This document shows, in pieces, positions 33,333-41,908 of a stretch of DNA of 64,000 nucleotides. A program made the position numbers and the translations under genes. The notes below the pieces were generated by a model. That model was not told where the DNA came from. It worked only from the letters and a program-made list of their open reading frames with translations, and made no database searches. The DNA is taken from positions 1 to 64,000 of the forward strand of contig DASUHD010000159.1 in NCBI GenBank assembly GCA_036273675.1, in the 5' to 3' direction. The stretch comes from DAHUXT01 sp036273675. Lineage in GTDB: Bacteria > Chloroflexota > Ktedonobacteria > Ktedonobacterales > JADMIN01. Numbering within the stretch: the stretch's first letter is position 1; every line of letters starts with the position of its first letter.

Positions 33333-33833
33333 ATGCCAGAGACACCAGCTAATTCGTCCGCGGGGCAGCCAATCAATCGCTCTGGTGCGGAGCGGCTTGG
33401 CGCGCGGGTGTATGCGCTCGTGCGCGCATGCCCTCCGGGTCGCGTCACCACCTACGGCTGGATCGGCGCCGCGATGGGCTATCCACGCGGCGCGCGCATG
33501 GTCGGTTGGTTCATGAACAAGGCGCCCCGCTGGGAGAATGTCCCCGCACAGCGTGTCATCAACAGCAAGGGCGAGCTTTCGGGTAGCTGGGCGTTTGGGC
33601 AGCGCGGCCGCATGCGCGAGTTGCTGGAGCAGGAGGGCATCGTCTTTAGCGCTGAAGGCCGGGTGGACCTCAAGCGCTTCGGCTGGGATCCCTCGCGCGA
33701 CCTGACTGGCGACGAGCGCGCTGAGATCCTCACCTCCGCCGACAGCGCGCCCGCCGATGTTGACGACGAGCTACTGCGCCTGCTTATGGATGACCCCGCC
33801 TCGCCCTTCCGCATCCAGCCGACGGGCCGCTGA
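33333..33833 (+). CDS. Alkyltransferase-like (ATL) DNA-binding protein
   Basis: 166 residues from the ATG at 33333 (AGGAGGA 5 bases upstream). It has the MGMT C-terminal DNA-binding fold: RVYALVRACPPGRVTTYGWIGAAMG, then the helix-turn-helix RGARMVGWFM, and the active-site segment ENVPAQRVINSKGELSG. The methyl-acceptor Cys of PCHRV is replaced (PAQRV, 71-75: Ala72, Gln73), so it cannot repair by alkyl transfer. ATL proteins flag O6-alkylguanine for nucleotide excision repair. The C-terminal 45 residues are an acidic extension. Confidence 0.85.
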   Translation: MPETPANSSAGQPINRSGAERLGARVYALVRACPPGRVTTYGWIGAAMGYPRGARMVGWFMNKAPRWENVPAQRVINSKGELSGSWAFGQRGRMRELLEQEGIVFSAEGRVDLKRFGWDPSRDLTGDERAEILTSADSAPADVDDELLRLLMDDPASPFRIQPTGR

Positions 33834-33886
33834 GCGCTGGCTGTTGGGCAGATGCGAGTTGGATGCGAACAGAAGGAGCATTAGGT

Positions 33887-34411
33887 GTGATCCTCCCGAA
33901 AGACCGCGACCCTCGTTTTGTGACCATCCGTCGTGGTGGCACGCTCACCGATGCGGATCACCACCTCCTCGCCCTGTGGGCGGCGTCATGCGCGGAGCAT
34001 GTCCTTGGCCTCTTCGAGTCGGCGCGACCTGAAGACTCACGACCGCGCCAGGCAATCGAACAGGCCCGCGCCTGGGCGCGTGGTGAGGTGACAATGACCC
34101 AGGCTCGCGCGGCGGGAGGCCATGCCATGGGCGCGGCCAGAGACTTGCGTGGGGCGGCACGGTATGCCGCCTACGCTGCTGGCCAGGCTGCGGTCGTAGC
34201 ACATGTCGCCGCGCATGAGCTCGGCGCCGCTGCCTATGCGATCAAGGCCGCACGTGCCGCCGCGCCGAAAGAAGCGGGCGAGAGCGTGGAGAGCGCGGGG
34301 CGACGCGAGTGCCAGTGGCAGCGCGACCAGCTCCCGGAGGCGATTCGCGAGCTCGTGCTCGACGACCAGCGATTGCGGAACGACATCTGCTGGTCGGTGT
34401 TCGACTGTTGA
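33887..34411 (+). CDS. Imm5-like putative immunity protein
   Basis: 174 residues from the GTG at 33887 (AAGGAG 8 bases upstream). An ATG at 33863 is in frame but without a good site. The pattern ADHHLLALWAASCAEHVLGLFE, then RPRQAIEQARAWARGE and Ala-rich helices ending WQRDQLPEAIREL, resembles proteins annotated as putative immunity protein Imm5, known from polymorphic-toxin loci. No toxin gene is next to it: neighbours are the ATL gene (53 bases upstream) and a convergent hydrolase. It is therefore an orphan, and the assignment rests on pattern alone. Confidence 0.6.
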   Translation: MILPKDRDPRFVTIRRGGTLTDADHHLLALWAASCAEHVLGLFESARPEDSRPRQAIEQARAWARGEVTMTQARAAGGHAMGAARDLRGAARYAAYAAGQAAVVAHVAAHELGAAAYAIKAARAAAPKEAGESVESAGRRECQWQRDQLPEAIRELVLDDQRLRNDICWSVFDC

Positions 34412-34483
34412 GAGCGTATCTGAATTACCTGGCCGCCGAACAGCGCCTTCCAGCTAACGGGCGCGAGCGCCATCCGACGCGCT

Positions 34484-35293
34484 TCACTCGTCTCGTAGCG
34501 CCGCGACGACACTGAGCACGGTTAGCCATACGCTGGAGAGCGGGTCGATCAGCTCAAAGTGGCCGACATCGGGCAAGGTGAGCAGCGTGGCCGAATCACC
34601 TTTGGCGGCGGCGCGACGTACATAGCGCTCGCTCACTTCGAGCGGCAGGTCGGTATCGTCCGTGCCGTGTAGGAGGAACTGCCGAATGTCCAGGGGCAGC
34701 AGATCGTAGGGTGAGCCAGCGGCGTAGCGTTCGGGAAATTCTGTCGGCGAGCCGCCCATCAGCAGGCCCGTCGCGTTGTCGCTTAGTCCGAGCGCCCAGG
34801 TGTGACGCAGGTCCACGGCCCCGGCGAGCGAAACCGCACCGGAGAGTGGCAGCGGGTCCGGCGTGAAGATTGGACTGTCACTGGCGATTTTATGGCGGCC
34901 AGCCAGCCAGAATGCCAGATGCCCCCCGGCGGAATGACCAAGCGAGAGCACATGATTCAGCGCGAGATGGTATTGCGGCGCGAGGACGCGGAGAAAATCG
35001 GCGGCGGCAGCCACATCCAGGAAGGTTCCGGGCCAGCCACCGCCTAGCTCGCCCGTGCGGCGATACTCGATGTTCCAGGTGGCGAAACCAGTTGCGGTCA
35101 GCGCGGAGCAGGCGTGGCCAAAGTGGTTCAGATCGTAGCGGGCGCGCCAGTAACCGCCGTGAATGCCAATCACGACGGGATGTGGCCCTTCGCCAGCGGG
35201 CAGGCGCAAATCGCCGAAGTGCTGCGGCTCCGGGCCATAGGCAATGCGCTGGCCCAGATCGGGCAGCTCGCGCTCAAGAATGTCCTCGCTCAC
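34484..35293 (-). CDS. Alpha/beta hydrolase (esterase/kynurenine formamidase-like)
   Basis: 269 residues. The oxyanion motif HGGYW (about 44-48) precedes the nucleophile elbow GHSAGG, with Ser near residue 120. The acid is in HGTDDTDLP and the catalytic His in DVGHFELI. The HGGYW-type motif places it in the BD-FAE/formamidase-like esterases. Cytosolic, no signal peptide. Substrate unknown. Confidence 0.8.
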   Translation of the reverse strand: MSEDILERELPDLGQRIAYGPEPQHFGDLRLPAGEGPHPVVIGIHGGYWRARYDLNHFGHACSALTATGFATWNIEYRRTGELGGGWPGTFLDVAAAADFLRVLAPQYHLALNHVLSLGHSAGGHLAFWLAGRHKIASDSPIFTPDPLPLSGAVSLAGAVDLRHTWALGLSDNATGLLMGGSPTEFPERYAAGSPYDLLPLDIRQFLLHGTDDTDLPLEVSERYVRRAAAKGDSATLLTLPDVGHFELIDPLSSVWLTVLSVVAALRDE

Positions 35294-35336
35294 AGCGCCT
35301 CCATGGTTTGACTACATGCTTTTGCTACGGACGCGC

Positions 35337-37280
35337 TCAGGCGGACGGATCGCCCGGCGCCACGTGCAGTGTGCGCTCGCGCTCGTATGTGACCATCCCT
35401 GGCCCGCCGCCTTTCATGTGACGGACGTAGCGTTGCTCCGTATAGTCCACCGGCACGCTCCCCGCCAGCCGCGACTGGCTGTAGTACGCCGCAAGCGACG
35501 CCGCTTCTCGCAGCGTCGCTTCGGAGAAGGGCCTGCCGCCATTGCGGATAATGACATGCGCGCCAGGCACGCCACGGGCATGGAGCCAGGTATCGTTCGC
35601 GCTCGCCTGATGGAAGGTGACCTCTTCATTCTGGCGGCTGTTCTTGCCCACCAGCAGCGCCATGCCATCGGACGACTCGCGCCGGAGCGGCGTCCCGCCT
35701 TCGGGTCGGCGCGGCGGTTGGGCGGGCTTGCCAGTCTTAGTTCCTTTGCCGCCCTTCGCCCACTTGGGTTGCTTGGGCGTCTTCGCGGGCTTCTGCGCGC
35801 GTTTCTCCGCCGCGCCGCGCAGATAGCCAGCCTCCACCACCTCAGCACGCACCAGCGCAATCTCGGCGGGCGTCTCGGCCAGCGCCAGATCGGTCAGCAA
35901 CTGGTCCACGCGCGCCAGTTCCAGCTGGTTCGCCTCAATTTGTGGAGGGATGAGCGAAGTGGCCCGTTGGAGCTTGTGATAGCGCGCGTAGCGGCGGTTG
36001 GCGTTCTCGATGGCAGTGAAGCGTGGATCGAGCGTGAGCGTGCGGGTAGTCCCCTCGCCGAAGGGATTCTCCAGTGTCATGCTGGTCTGCCCGCGCGCGA
36101 TCTCCGCCTGGAAGGCGAGCAGCAGATCGGCCTCCTCACGGAGCGTCTGCGCCTCATCAATTGCCGCCAGCTCGCCGCGAAGCGCCTCATCTTTGCGGGC
36201 GCAACGGTCGCGGATCGTCTGCAACAGGTGGCGCAGATCGCGTTTGGCGCTCTCCACCGCGACCCGCCACTCGGCGTCATGGAAGAACGTAGCCAGCATC
36301 TCGTTGGCGCTGGCGCACGCCCGTAGCGACGCGTCGCCATACTGGCGTGGCAGGTAGACCGCGAAGGCCGTCGGTATCTCGCTGGACTCATCGCCATAGA
36401 CGAGCGTTGGCTCCCAGGCGGCTGTCTCGGGTAGCTCGGCCAGCGTGCGCGCCTCGGCAGCGATTTGCCCCCAGGGCAGGTCGGCGGCCAGTGGCTCGTC
36501 GGGCGAGGCTAGCGCACGTGCGGCGATCTCTCGGCCAAGTTCACGGCTAAATCCCTCGACCTGAGATGCCAGCAGGCTGGCGACTGTCGGCGCCTCACGT
36601 CTGCCACGGCGGCTTTTACGCCGTGCGGCTCTGGGTTCGTTTGCTGTAGCTTCTGTGGTCTGTTCAGCCAGCGCCGCCGCCAGCATCGCCCGCGCCGCGT
36701 CCGATAAATCGCTCGCAGACAAGGACTCGCCGCGCAGTCGTGGCAGCGTCTCGCCCCGGATGGTACGTGTCTGTGGTGGAGGATAGCGATAGGGCGCATG
36801 CGGCACGATAGCGCGATACAGGTTGACTTCCGCGCTGACCGGGTGGAGCGCGCCGAGAATGACACCATCGTCGCCGCGCAGAATCAGGTTGCTGAGCCGT
36901 CCCATGATTTCCGCGACCAGCCAAGCCGTTGCGACGCCATCCGCAGCAGATGGGCCGCGACCAAAGCCGATCTCGACGATGCGCTCCCAGCGCGGCTGGC
37001 GAACGGCGACGATACGCGCGCCCTCCAGATGTTTGCGCAGCAGCATAACGAACGCAGGCGGCTCGATCACGAGTTTGCGCGGCTTCTGGCTGATCAGATG
37101 GAGGCGCGCCAGCTGCGGATGGGCGGTGGCGAGGAGCCAGCGGTTGCGCCCGTTGCCATAGCATTGGAGCGCGATGGCATGCGGGGTCGGCTGAATAACA
37201 TCGTCGATGCGCGCGCCGTGTAGCTCCGTCAGCAGCTCACCAGCCACCGCCGCCAATGTCAACGCATCCACCGCAGGCAT
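35337..37280 (-). CDS. rqcH: RqcH/NFACT family ribosome quality control protein
   Basis: 647 residues. The NFACT-N domain (about 1-200: MPAVDALTLAAVAGELLTELHGARI, EIMGRLSNLIL) is followed by a helical coiled-coil middle and the NFACT-R (DUF814) C-terminus (NDTWLHARGVPGAHVII near 563-580, then the VDYTEQRYVRHMKGG motif). RqcH binds stalled 50S-peptidyl-tRNA and adds alanine tails for degradation. A Lys/Pro-rich linker lies at about 480-520. It is divergent from gmk, a proximity also seen in Bacillus (yloA-gmk). Confidence 0.92.
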   Translation of the reverse strand: MPAVDALTLAAVAGELLTELHGARIDDVIQPTPHAIALQCYGNGRNRWLLATAHPQLARLHLISQKPRKLVIEPPAFVMLLRKHLEGARIVAVRQPRWERIVEIGFGRGPSAADGVATAWLVAEIMGRLSNLILRGDDGVILGALHPVSAEVNLYRAIVPHAPYRYPPPQTRTIRGETLPRLRGESLSASDLSDAARAMLAAALAEQTTEATANEPRAARRKSRRGRREAPTVASLLASQVEGFSRELGREIAARALASPDEPLAADLPWGQIAAEARTLAELPETAAWEPTLVYGDESSEIPTAFAVYLPRQYGDASLRACASANEMLATFFHDAEWRVAVESAKRDLRHLLQTIRDRCARKDEALRGELAAIDEAQTLREEADLLLAFQAEIARGQTSMTLENPFGEGTTRTLTLDPRFTAIENANRRYARYHKLQRATSLIPPQIEANQLELARVDQLLTDLALAETPAEIALVRAEVVEAGYLRGAAEKRAQKPAKTPKQPKWAKGGKGTKTGKPAQPPRRPEGGTPLRRESSDGMALLVGKNSRQNEEVTFHQASANDTWLHARGVPGAHVIIRNGGRPFSEATLREAASLAAYYSQSRLAGSVPVDYTEQRYVRHMKGGGPGMVTYERERTLHVAPGDPSA

Positions 37281-37382
37281 GGTATCATCTTTCTAACAGG
37301 ATAGTGTATCGTCGCCAACTTTCTGCCCACGCTCCGGTCCCGGCGAAGTGAGCACGGCAGGAGAGCGTCTCGGCGGCGACTC

Positions 37383-37391
37383 AGTATAGCA
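37383..37391 (-). promoter_or_regulatory. Extended -10 promoter of rqcH
   Basis: The minus strand reads TGCTATACT about 100 bases before the rqcH ATG. It is the same TGn-extended form found upstream of lepB, gpmI, rfaE1 and the 47.7-kb lipoprotein gene. Confidence 0.5.
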
Positions 37392-37490
37392 CGCACCGAA
37401 CTGGCGGTGGAGCGCAAAAATATGTCAGATCGAGATAGCGGGCCAAATCTCTCGTCTCCTGGTACGTACAGGATCGGATCGGATGGAGTG

Positions 37491-38102
37491 ATGATGACGC
37501 CTCCGGGCGCGCTGACGCCCTTGCTGGTTGTCTTTTCTGGCCCGTCAGGTGTGGGCAAGACCACCGTCACTAATGAAATGGTGCGGCAGGGATGGAACGG
37601 CCATATTGTCGTCACCGCGACCACGCGCCGCCCACGGCCCGGCGAGGTTGATGGCGCGGACTACCACTTCCGTTCCCAGCACGAGTTTCAACGGATGTTG
37701 GAGCACGGCGAACTCCTGGAACATGCGGAGGTCCATGGCAATTGGTATGGCGTCCCGGCAACTCCTGTGCGCGAGAAGCTGGCGCAGGGCATTGATGTGC
37801 TGCTGACGATTGATACGCAGGGAGCGCGGACGATACGGGCGCGCACCCAGGGCGCCATCTTCGTCTTTCTGGCGCCACGCTCGTTGGATGAGCTGGTGGA
37901 GCGCCTGAACGTGCGCGGCACCGACACCCCCGAGCAGCGCACATTGCGGATGCTGAACGCCGAACGCGAGATGGCGGAGCTAGAGAAATACGACTACGTC
38001 ATCGTCAACCAGCAGGATCGCCTGGCCGAGTCAATCGAACAGCTACGCGCGATTCTGCGTGCGGAACATTGCCGCGTACATCCACACCGGCCTATTGTCT
38101 AA
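37491..38102 (+). CDS. gmk: Guanylate kinase
   Basis: About 203 residues. P-loop SGPSGVGKTT, the GMP-binding TTRRPRPGEVDGADYHF segment, HGNWYG and the lid region with RGTDTPEQ are all standard. Makes GDP from GMP and ATP. The start is uncertain: the frame is open from a GTG at 37407 and ATG at 37422, but the ATG pair at 37491/37494 follows GGATGGAG and gives the usual distance to the P-loop. The final residues (HCRVHPHRPIV) are a little longer than in E. coli. Confidence 0.92.
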   Translation: MMTPPGALTPLLVVFSGPSGVGKTTVTNEMVRQGWNGHIVVTATTRRPRPGEVDGADYHFRSQHEFQRMLEHGELLEHAEVHGNWYGVPATPVREKLAQGIDVLLTIDTQGARTIRARTQGAIFVFLAPRSLDELVERLNVRGTDTPEQRTLRMLNAEREMAELEKYDYVIVNQQDRLAESIEQLRAILRAEHCRVHPHRPIV

Positions 38103-38206
38103 GTCCGGAGCTAGTACGGAACGATGGGACATTCTAGTATGATCGCATAGTCCGGCGCTCGATGGCGCGCGCCGGTGGCGATAGAGACCATATGGGAGGA
38201 CACAGC

Positions 38207-39193
38207 GTGACAAGTGACAGATTCCAGCGGGCGGGAACACGCGAGCGCAATCTTGGCCTGGAATTGGTGCGTGTCACCGAGGCGGCGGCGTTTGCGGCCT
38301 CGGCATTTCTGGGCCGTGGCGACAAGGAAGCGGTCGATCAGGCAGCGGTAGACGCCATGCGTAACGCCATCGAGGGCGTGGATATGCATGGCGTCGTGGT
38401 GATAGGTGAGGGCGAGAAAGACGAAGCGCCGATGCTCTATGTCGGCGAAGAGGTCGGCAATGGCCTGCCGCCGGAGGTGGATGTCGCGGTTGACCCGGTA
38501 GATGGCACGCGCCTGACCGCGCTGGGGCTACCCGGCGCGATAGCGGTAGTGGCGACGGCGAAGCGCGGCACGATGTTCCAGGCGCCCCCCGGCGTCTACT
38601 ACATGGAGAAGCTGGCCGTCGGGCGCGACGCCGCCCATGTGATCGATCTGGAAGCGCCGATTAGTGAGAACCTGAATCGTATCGCCGTCGCGCGTGGTGT
38701 GCCAGTTGGCGATGTCACGGTAACGGTGCTCGACCGTACGCGCCATGGCGACATCATCCAGGCAGTTCGCGAGGTGGGGGCGCGGGTGAAGCTCATCCCG
38801 GATGGCGATGTGGCGGCGGCGCTCCAGGCGGCGATGGAGGAATATCACGCCGCGGATGTCTATATGGGCATTGGCGGGGCGCCTGAGGCGGTGCTGGCGG
38901 CGGCGGCGATCAAATGCGTTGGCGGGGAGATGCTCTGCCGAATCTGGCCGCGGACCGAGGACGAGCGCAACCAGCTGAAGGCCGACGGTGTGGATCTCGC
39001 GCGCATCTATAACGTCAACGAGCTGATTACCTCCGATGATGTCTCGTTTGCCGCGACGGGCATCACCACCGGTGACCTGCTGCGGGGCGTCGAGGTGGGC
39101 CACCACAACGCGCGCACCCATTCGGTGATGATGCGCGCCCGCACCGGCACGATTCGCTACATCACAGCGGTGCATCGCTGGAATCGCGGATAA
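38207..39193 (+). CDS. glpX: Fructose-1,6-bisphosphatase, class II (GlpX)
   Basis: 328 residues from the GTG at 38207, with GGGAGG 7 bases upstream; the in-frame ATG at 38162 lacks a site. Lithium-sensitive phosphatase motifs are GEGEKDEAPMLYVGEEVG (metal-binding Glu/Asp), AVDPVDGTRLTA and the C-terminal GGAPEAVLAAAAI segment with TGITTGDLLRGVE. It works in gluconeogenesis; in Chloroflexota class II enzymes replace the class I form. It lies 104 bases after gmk. Confidence 0.93.
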   Translation: MTSDRFQRAGTRERNLGLELVRVTEAAAFAASAFLGRGDKEAVDQAAVDAMRNAIEGVDMHGVVVIGEGEKDEAPMLYVGEEVGNGLPPEVDVAVDPVDGTRLTALGLPGAIAVVATAKRGTMFQAPPGVYYMEKLAVGRDAAHVIDLEAPISENLNRIAVARGVPVGDVTVTVLDRTRHGDIIQAVREVGARVKLIPDGDVAAALQAAMEEYHAADVYMGIGGAPEAVLAAAAIKCVGGEMLCRIWPRTEDERNQLKADGVDLARIYNVNELITSDDVSFAATGITTGDLLRGVEVGHHNARTHSVMMRARTGTIRYITAVHRWNRG

Positions 39194-39210
39194 AAGCGAC
39201 CTCACCCCTA

Positions 39211-39235
39211 TCCCCTCTCCTAGAAGGAGAGGGGA
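39211..39235. repeat. REP-like palindrome
   Basis: An 11-bp perfect stem (TCCCCTCTCCT/AGGAGAGGGGA) with a 3-base loop, preceded by CCTCACCCCTA. Motifs of the form CCTCACCCC..CCCTCTCC are scattered in many Chloroflexota, cyanobacterial and other genomes. It lies between convergent glpX and the nitroreductase gene and could also stop transcription, though no T run follows. Confidence 0.55.
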
Positions 39236-39241
39236 GCCAGA

Positions 39242-39847
39242 TTACCAGCCGTTGTGGTGCATCAACGTTTCAGTCGGTCGTCGCCTTCTGCGCGCGGAGG
39301 ATGCGGTCAGCGCGAGTGGGTCGGTCGCCGCCGGATAGCCGAGGGCGATGACCCCGATGGGCTTGAATTCCTCTGGGACGCTAAATCGTTCGAGCAGCGC
39401 CTTCTCGCCGGAGGAGATACCGAAGAACCAGGCGGCAAGCCCCTCATCAATCGCCGCGAGCAGCATTAGCATGGACGCCATGCCAGCGTCGATATCCCAA
39501 TACGGCACGGGCCAGTTGTCCGCATCCTCCAGCCCAAAGCCAGCCTTATCGGGCTGTGAGTAGCGGTCGAGATAGGCTCGACGATTCGAGAGCGGCAGGA
39601 CGAGCACCGGCGGAAGCGTCGAGCGCATCTCGTCGGGGATGGGATCCTTCGGGTCGTCGGTGAGCGTCCAGAAGTCCGCTAACGCCTCGGGGCTGTCGAG
39701 CACGAGATATTCGTTGCCCTGGGTGAAGCCAGCCGAGGGGGCATAACGCACCGTGACCAGTACGCGGTTTAGCGTCTCGTTGGGAATGGGTCGCTGCTCA
39801 TAGGCGCGCACGGACTTGCGGTGTTTGAGAATCTCACGAAACTCCAT
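39242..39847 (-). CDS. Nitroreductase family protein
   Basis: 201 residues from the ATG at 39847 (GGAGGG 7 bases upstream). FMN-binding pattern HRKSVRAYEQRPIPNETLNRVL at the start, APSAGFTQGNEYLVL, then DIDAGMASMLMLLAAIDEGLAAWFFGI and the C-terminal IGVIALGYPA. Oxidises NAD(P)H and reduces nitro or quinone compounds; true substrate unknown. It follows the Nif3-like gene by 24 bases on the same strand. Confidence 0.88.
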   Translation of the reverse strand: MEFREILKHRKSVRAYEQRPIPNETLNRVLVTVRYAPSAGFTQGNEYLVLDSPEALADFWTLTDDPKDPIPDEMRSTLPPVLVLPLSNRRAYLDRYSQPDKAGFGLEDADNWPVPYWDIDAGMASMLMLLAAIDEGLAAWFFGISSGEKALLERFSVPEEFKPIGVIALGYPAATDPLALTASSARRRRRPTETLMHHNGW

Positions 39848-39871
39848 GGAAACGCCCTCCAACTACCAGTC

Positions 39872-40711
39872 TTATTCCCCGCCGATGATGCCTGAGAAGG
39901 TCGTTACCTCTAGGCCAGACTCGCGCAACTGAGTGATATAGGGATTGATGCCCACGCTATCGCCCGCGATGTGGCCCATCACCAGGATATTGCCCCGCAC
40001 GCCTTCGCTGGCCAGCCGTTGGGCGTCTTCCAGTGGGAAGTGGATGCAGCAAATAGTATCGACGCCGTGCGTCAGATAGGCGCGGGCGATGGGATAGCCG
40101 CCATTGGTATAGGCGCCGTGCGAGACGACGACCTTTCCGGCGGGCGCATCCCAGTCGCCGAGCGGGTTCTGCATCTGCGTGCGCGCCGCCGCGTATTCGG
40201 GAAGCCGCATCAGCGCGTCGCGCACGTCGGCCACCGTCGAGTCGGGCTGACGCGCGAGCCGCTCATCCACGGTGCGCTGCATGATGCGCCTGCCGACCTC
40301 GTCTAGAGGCGAGTGGATATTGAGGAAGGGTATCTCCAGCAGCCGCGCCACCGAGGCGGCATGATCGTAGTTCTCGCGCTGTGACGCCGCCTTGAAGCCC
40401 TCGATCCGCGCCGCGACCGCATCTTCCGCCACCTCTCGCGGGACGCCAGCAGCTACCATCTGGCCGACATGCAGGTGATAGACATCCCAGAACGGGCCAG
40501 CGTAGCCCGCCGGATGGTGCGCGATGACCGCGTGATAGCCAAGCTGGCGCGCCATGAACAGCTCCGCCGCACCCACGTCGATGCCCATCAGGGCATGGCC
40601 GATGCGCGTGCCGGGATAATAGATCGCGCAGTCGCCGGGAATGGCGTCTTTGTCCCAGCCTGCCATCTCGATAGCAATCTGCATCAGGCGCTCGGTGGTC
40701 ACGGCTGCCAT
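39872..40711 (-). CDS. Nif3-like dinuclear metal centre protein
   Basis: 279 residues. VIAHHPAGYAG (about 62-72) matches the N-terminal double-His metal site of Nif3/DUF34 proteins, and GHIAGDSVGINPYI near the C-terminus sits where the second set of ligands is expected. The central region differs from standard Nif3, so it may be a distinct subfamily. The family binds two metals and its function is debated. It stands 24 bases before the nitroreductase ATG and 25 after the GNAT gene, so the three are likely one operon. Confidence 0.65.
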   Translation of the reverse strand: MAAVTTERLMQIAIEMAGWDKDAIPGDCAIYYPGTRIGHALMGIDVGAAELFMARQLGYHAVIAHHPAGYAGPFWDVYHLHVGQMVAAGVPREVAEDAVAARIEGFKAASQRENYDHAASVARLLEIPFLNIHSPLDEVGRRIMQRTVDERLARQPDSTVADVRDALMRLPEYAAARTQMQNPLGDWDAPAGKVVVSHGAYTNGGYPIARAYLTHGVDTICCIHFPLEDAQRLASEGVRGNILVMGHIAGDSVGINPYITQLRESGLEVTTFSGIIGGE

Positions 40712-40735
40712 CGCTATCCCCCGCTCACTTCGCTG

Positions 40736-41212
40736 TCACGATAGTTCGATTTCCAGTCCGCGCTCAGGAACGACGAAGCCCATGCTCAGGTAGAGTGGTC
40801 GCCCCATGCTGGAACTGCTAAGCAGGAGCTTGCCGATGTGTAGCTCACGCGCCTGGGCCACAAGCATCTCCATCAGTGTCCGCGCTAGCCCCAACCGCCG
40901 GTAATCGGGATGTGTGTAGACGCTGGAGACGTAGCCCCGACGGCGGTGCAGATCTTCAATATTTGGTGGCATCGGCCACCAGATGAGCACTGTGCAGGCG
41001 ACCGGCTGCCCATCCGCTTCGGCGAGCCACGCCTGGTAACGCCCTTGCGCCAGGTCATCGCGCACTGACTCGCAATATGCCGCGATATAGTCCTCGCGAG
41101 TGGCATTGCCCTCCTGGTACTCGGTTGACATCTGCCAGCGAAGCTCCGCCAGCGCCTCGATATCCGCCAATGTCGCCGCGCGGCAACGAGTCTCGCCTTT
41201 TCCGTCTGCCAT
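40736..41212 (-). CDS. GNAT family N-acetyltransferase
   Basis: 158 residues. The acetyl-CoA binding motif is VYTHPDYRRLGLARTLMEMLVAQAR (motif A, RrlGlA type, about 98-122), with a beta-bulge region before it and YLSMGFV (motif B) near the end. Substrate cannot be inferred. Linked to the downstream Nif3-like and nitroreductase genes. Confidence 0.85.
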   Translation of the reverse strand: MADGKGETRCRAATLADIEALAELRWQMSTEYQEGNATREDYIAAYCESVRDDLAQGRYQAWLAEADGQPVACTVLIWWPMPPNIEDLHRRRGYVSSVYTHPDYRRLGLARTLMEMLVAQARELHIGKLLLSSSSMGRPLYLSMGFVVPERGLEIELS

Positions 41213-41248
41213 GAACGTCTACTCCACGATGATTGCATGGTTTGCGGG

Positions 41249-41860
41249 TTATATGGCCTCGCGCTCGTCCTCTACCGAGGGGAGCGGCGGCACAGCATAT
41301 CCCCGCCGAGACAACATCTCCTCAAACCATAGCACGGGTTCAGGGTTCTTCGAGGGCGTGTCGTTGTCGCAACGGAAGAACTGGACGAAGAGCAGCCAGT
41401 TGTCGCCCAGCCTTTCGAGCAGCGTGTCCAGCCGCGCCTGCGCCTGCTGGGCATCGTGCGTGTAGTGCCAGCGGTTCCAAAGATGGATGCCCTCATCGTG
41501 TAACTCGATAATGCTGAGCACGCGCTCATCGGAGATATAGGTCTCGGCGAAGCGACGAGCGCGGGCAGCATGGTGATTCTCACCGCGACGTGGCAACTCG
41601 GGGTCCACGCGAAACTTGAGGCTGTCGTGTGTCAGTGTAATCAGCCGCAGATCGCGACGGTCGTCGGACGAGAGCGCGTAACGCTCGACGTTTGCCAGCA
41701 CGTCGGCGATGTGATACATCACCTTGCCCTCGCCGTGGCCGGGGCGCGGCCAGCCCCAGGCGATGCCTCGCCGCCAGATGGGATCGGCGGCGATGGCGCG
41801 TTCGAGCGGTGTTTCCAGTGTAAATGGCAATGGCATAGATTGGTTGGATTGCGTGGTCAA
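41249..41860 (-). CDS. HD-domain-like phosphohydrolase, putative
   Basis: 203 residues. KVMYHIADVLANVERYAL (about 46-63), LITLTHDSLKFR (78-89) and NHHAARARRFAE (99-110) fit the H...HD...D spacing of HD-superfamily metal phosphohydrolases. A Trp/His-rich segment (ELHDEGIHLWNRWHY) follows. It is independent of the GNAT gene, which starts 36 bases further on the same strand. The substrate is unknown and the family call is moderate. Confidence 0.6.
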   Translation of the reverse strand: MTTQSNQSMPLPFTLETPLERAIAADPIWRRGIAWGWPRPGHGEGKVMYHIADVLANVERYALSSDDRRDLRLITLTHDSLKFRVDPELPRRGENHHAARARRFAETYISDERVLSIIELHDEGIHLWNRWHYTHDAQQAQARLDTLLERLGDNWLLFVQFFRCDNDTPSKNPEPVLWFEEMLSRRGYAVPPLPSVEDEREAI

Positions 41861-41908
41861 AACAGCGACCTTTGATTTCTAAACGGGCGGGAAGCATCCT
41901 GCTATGGA

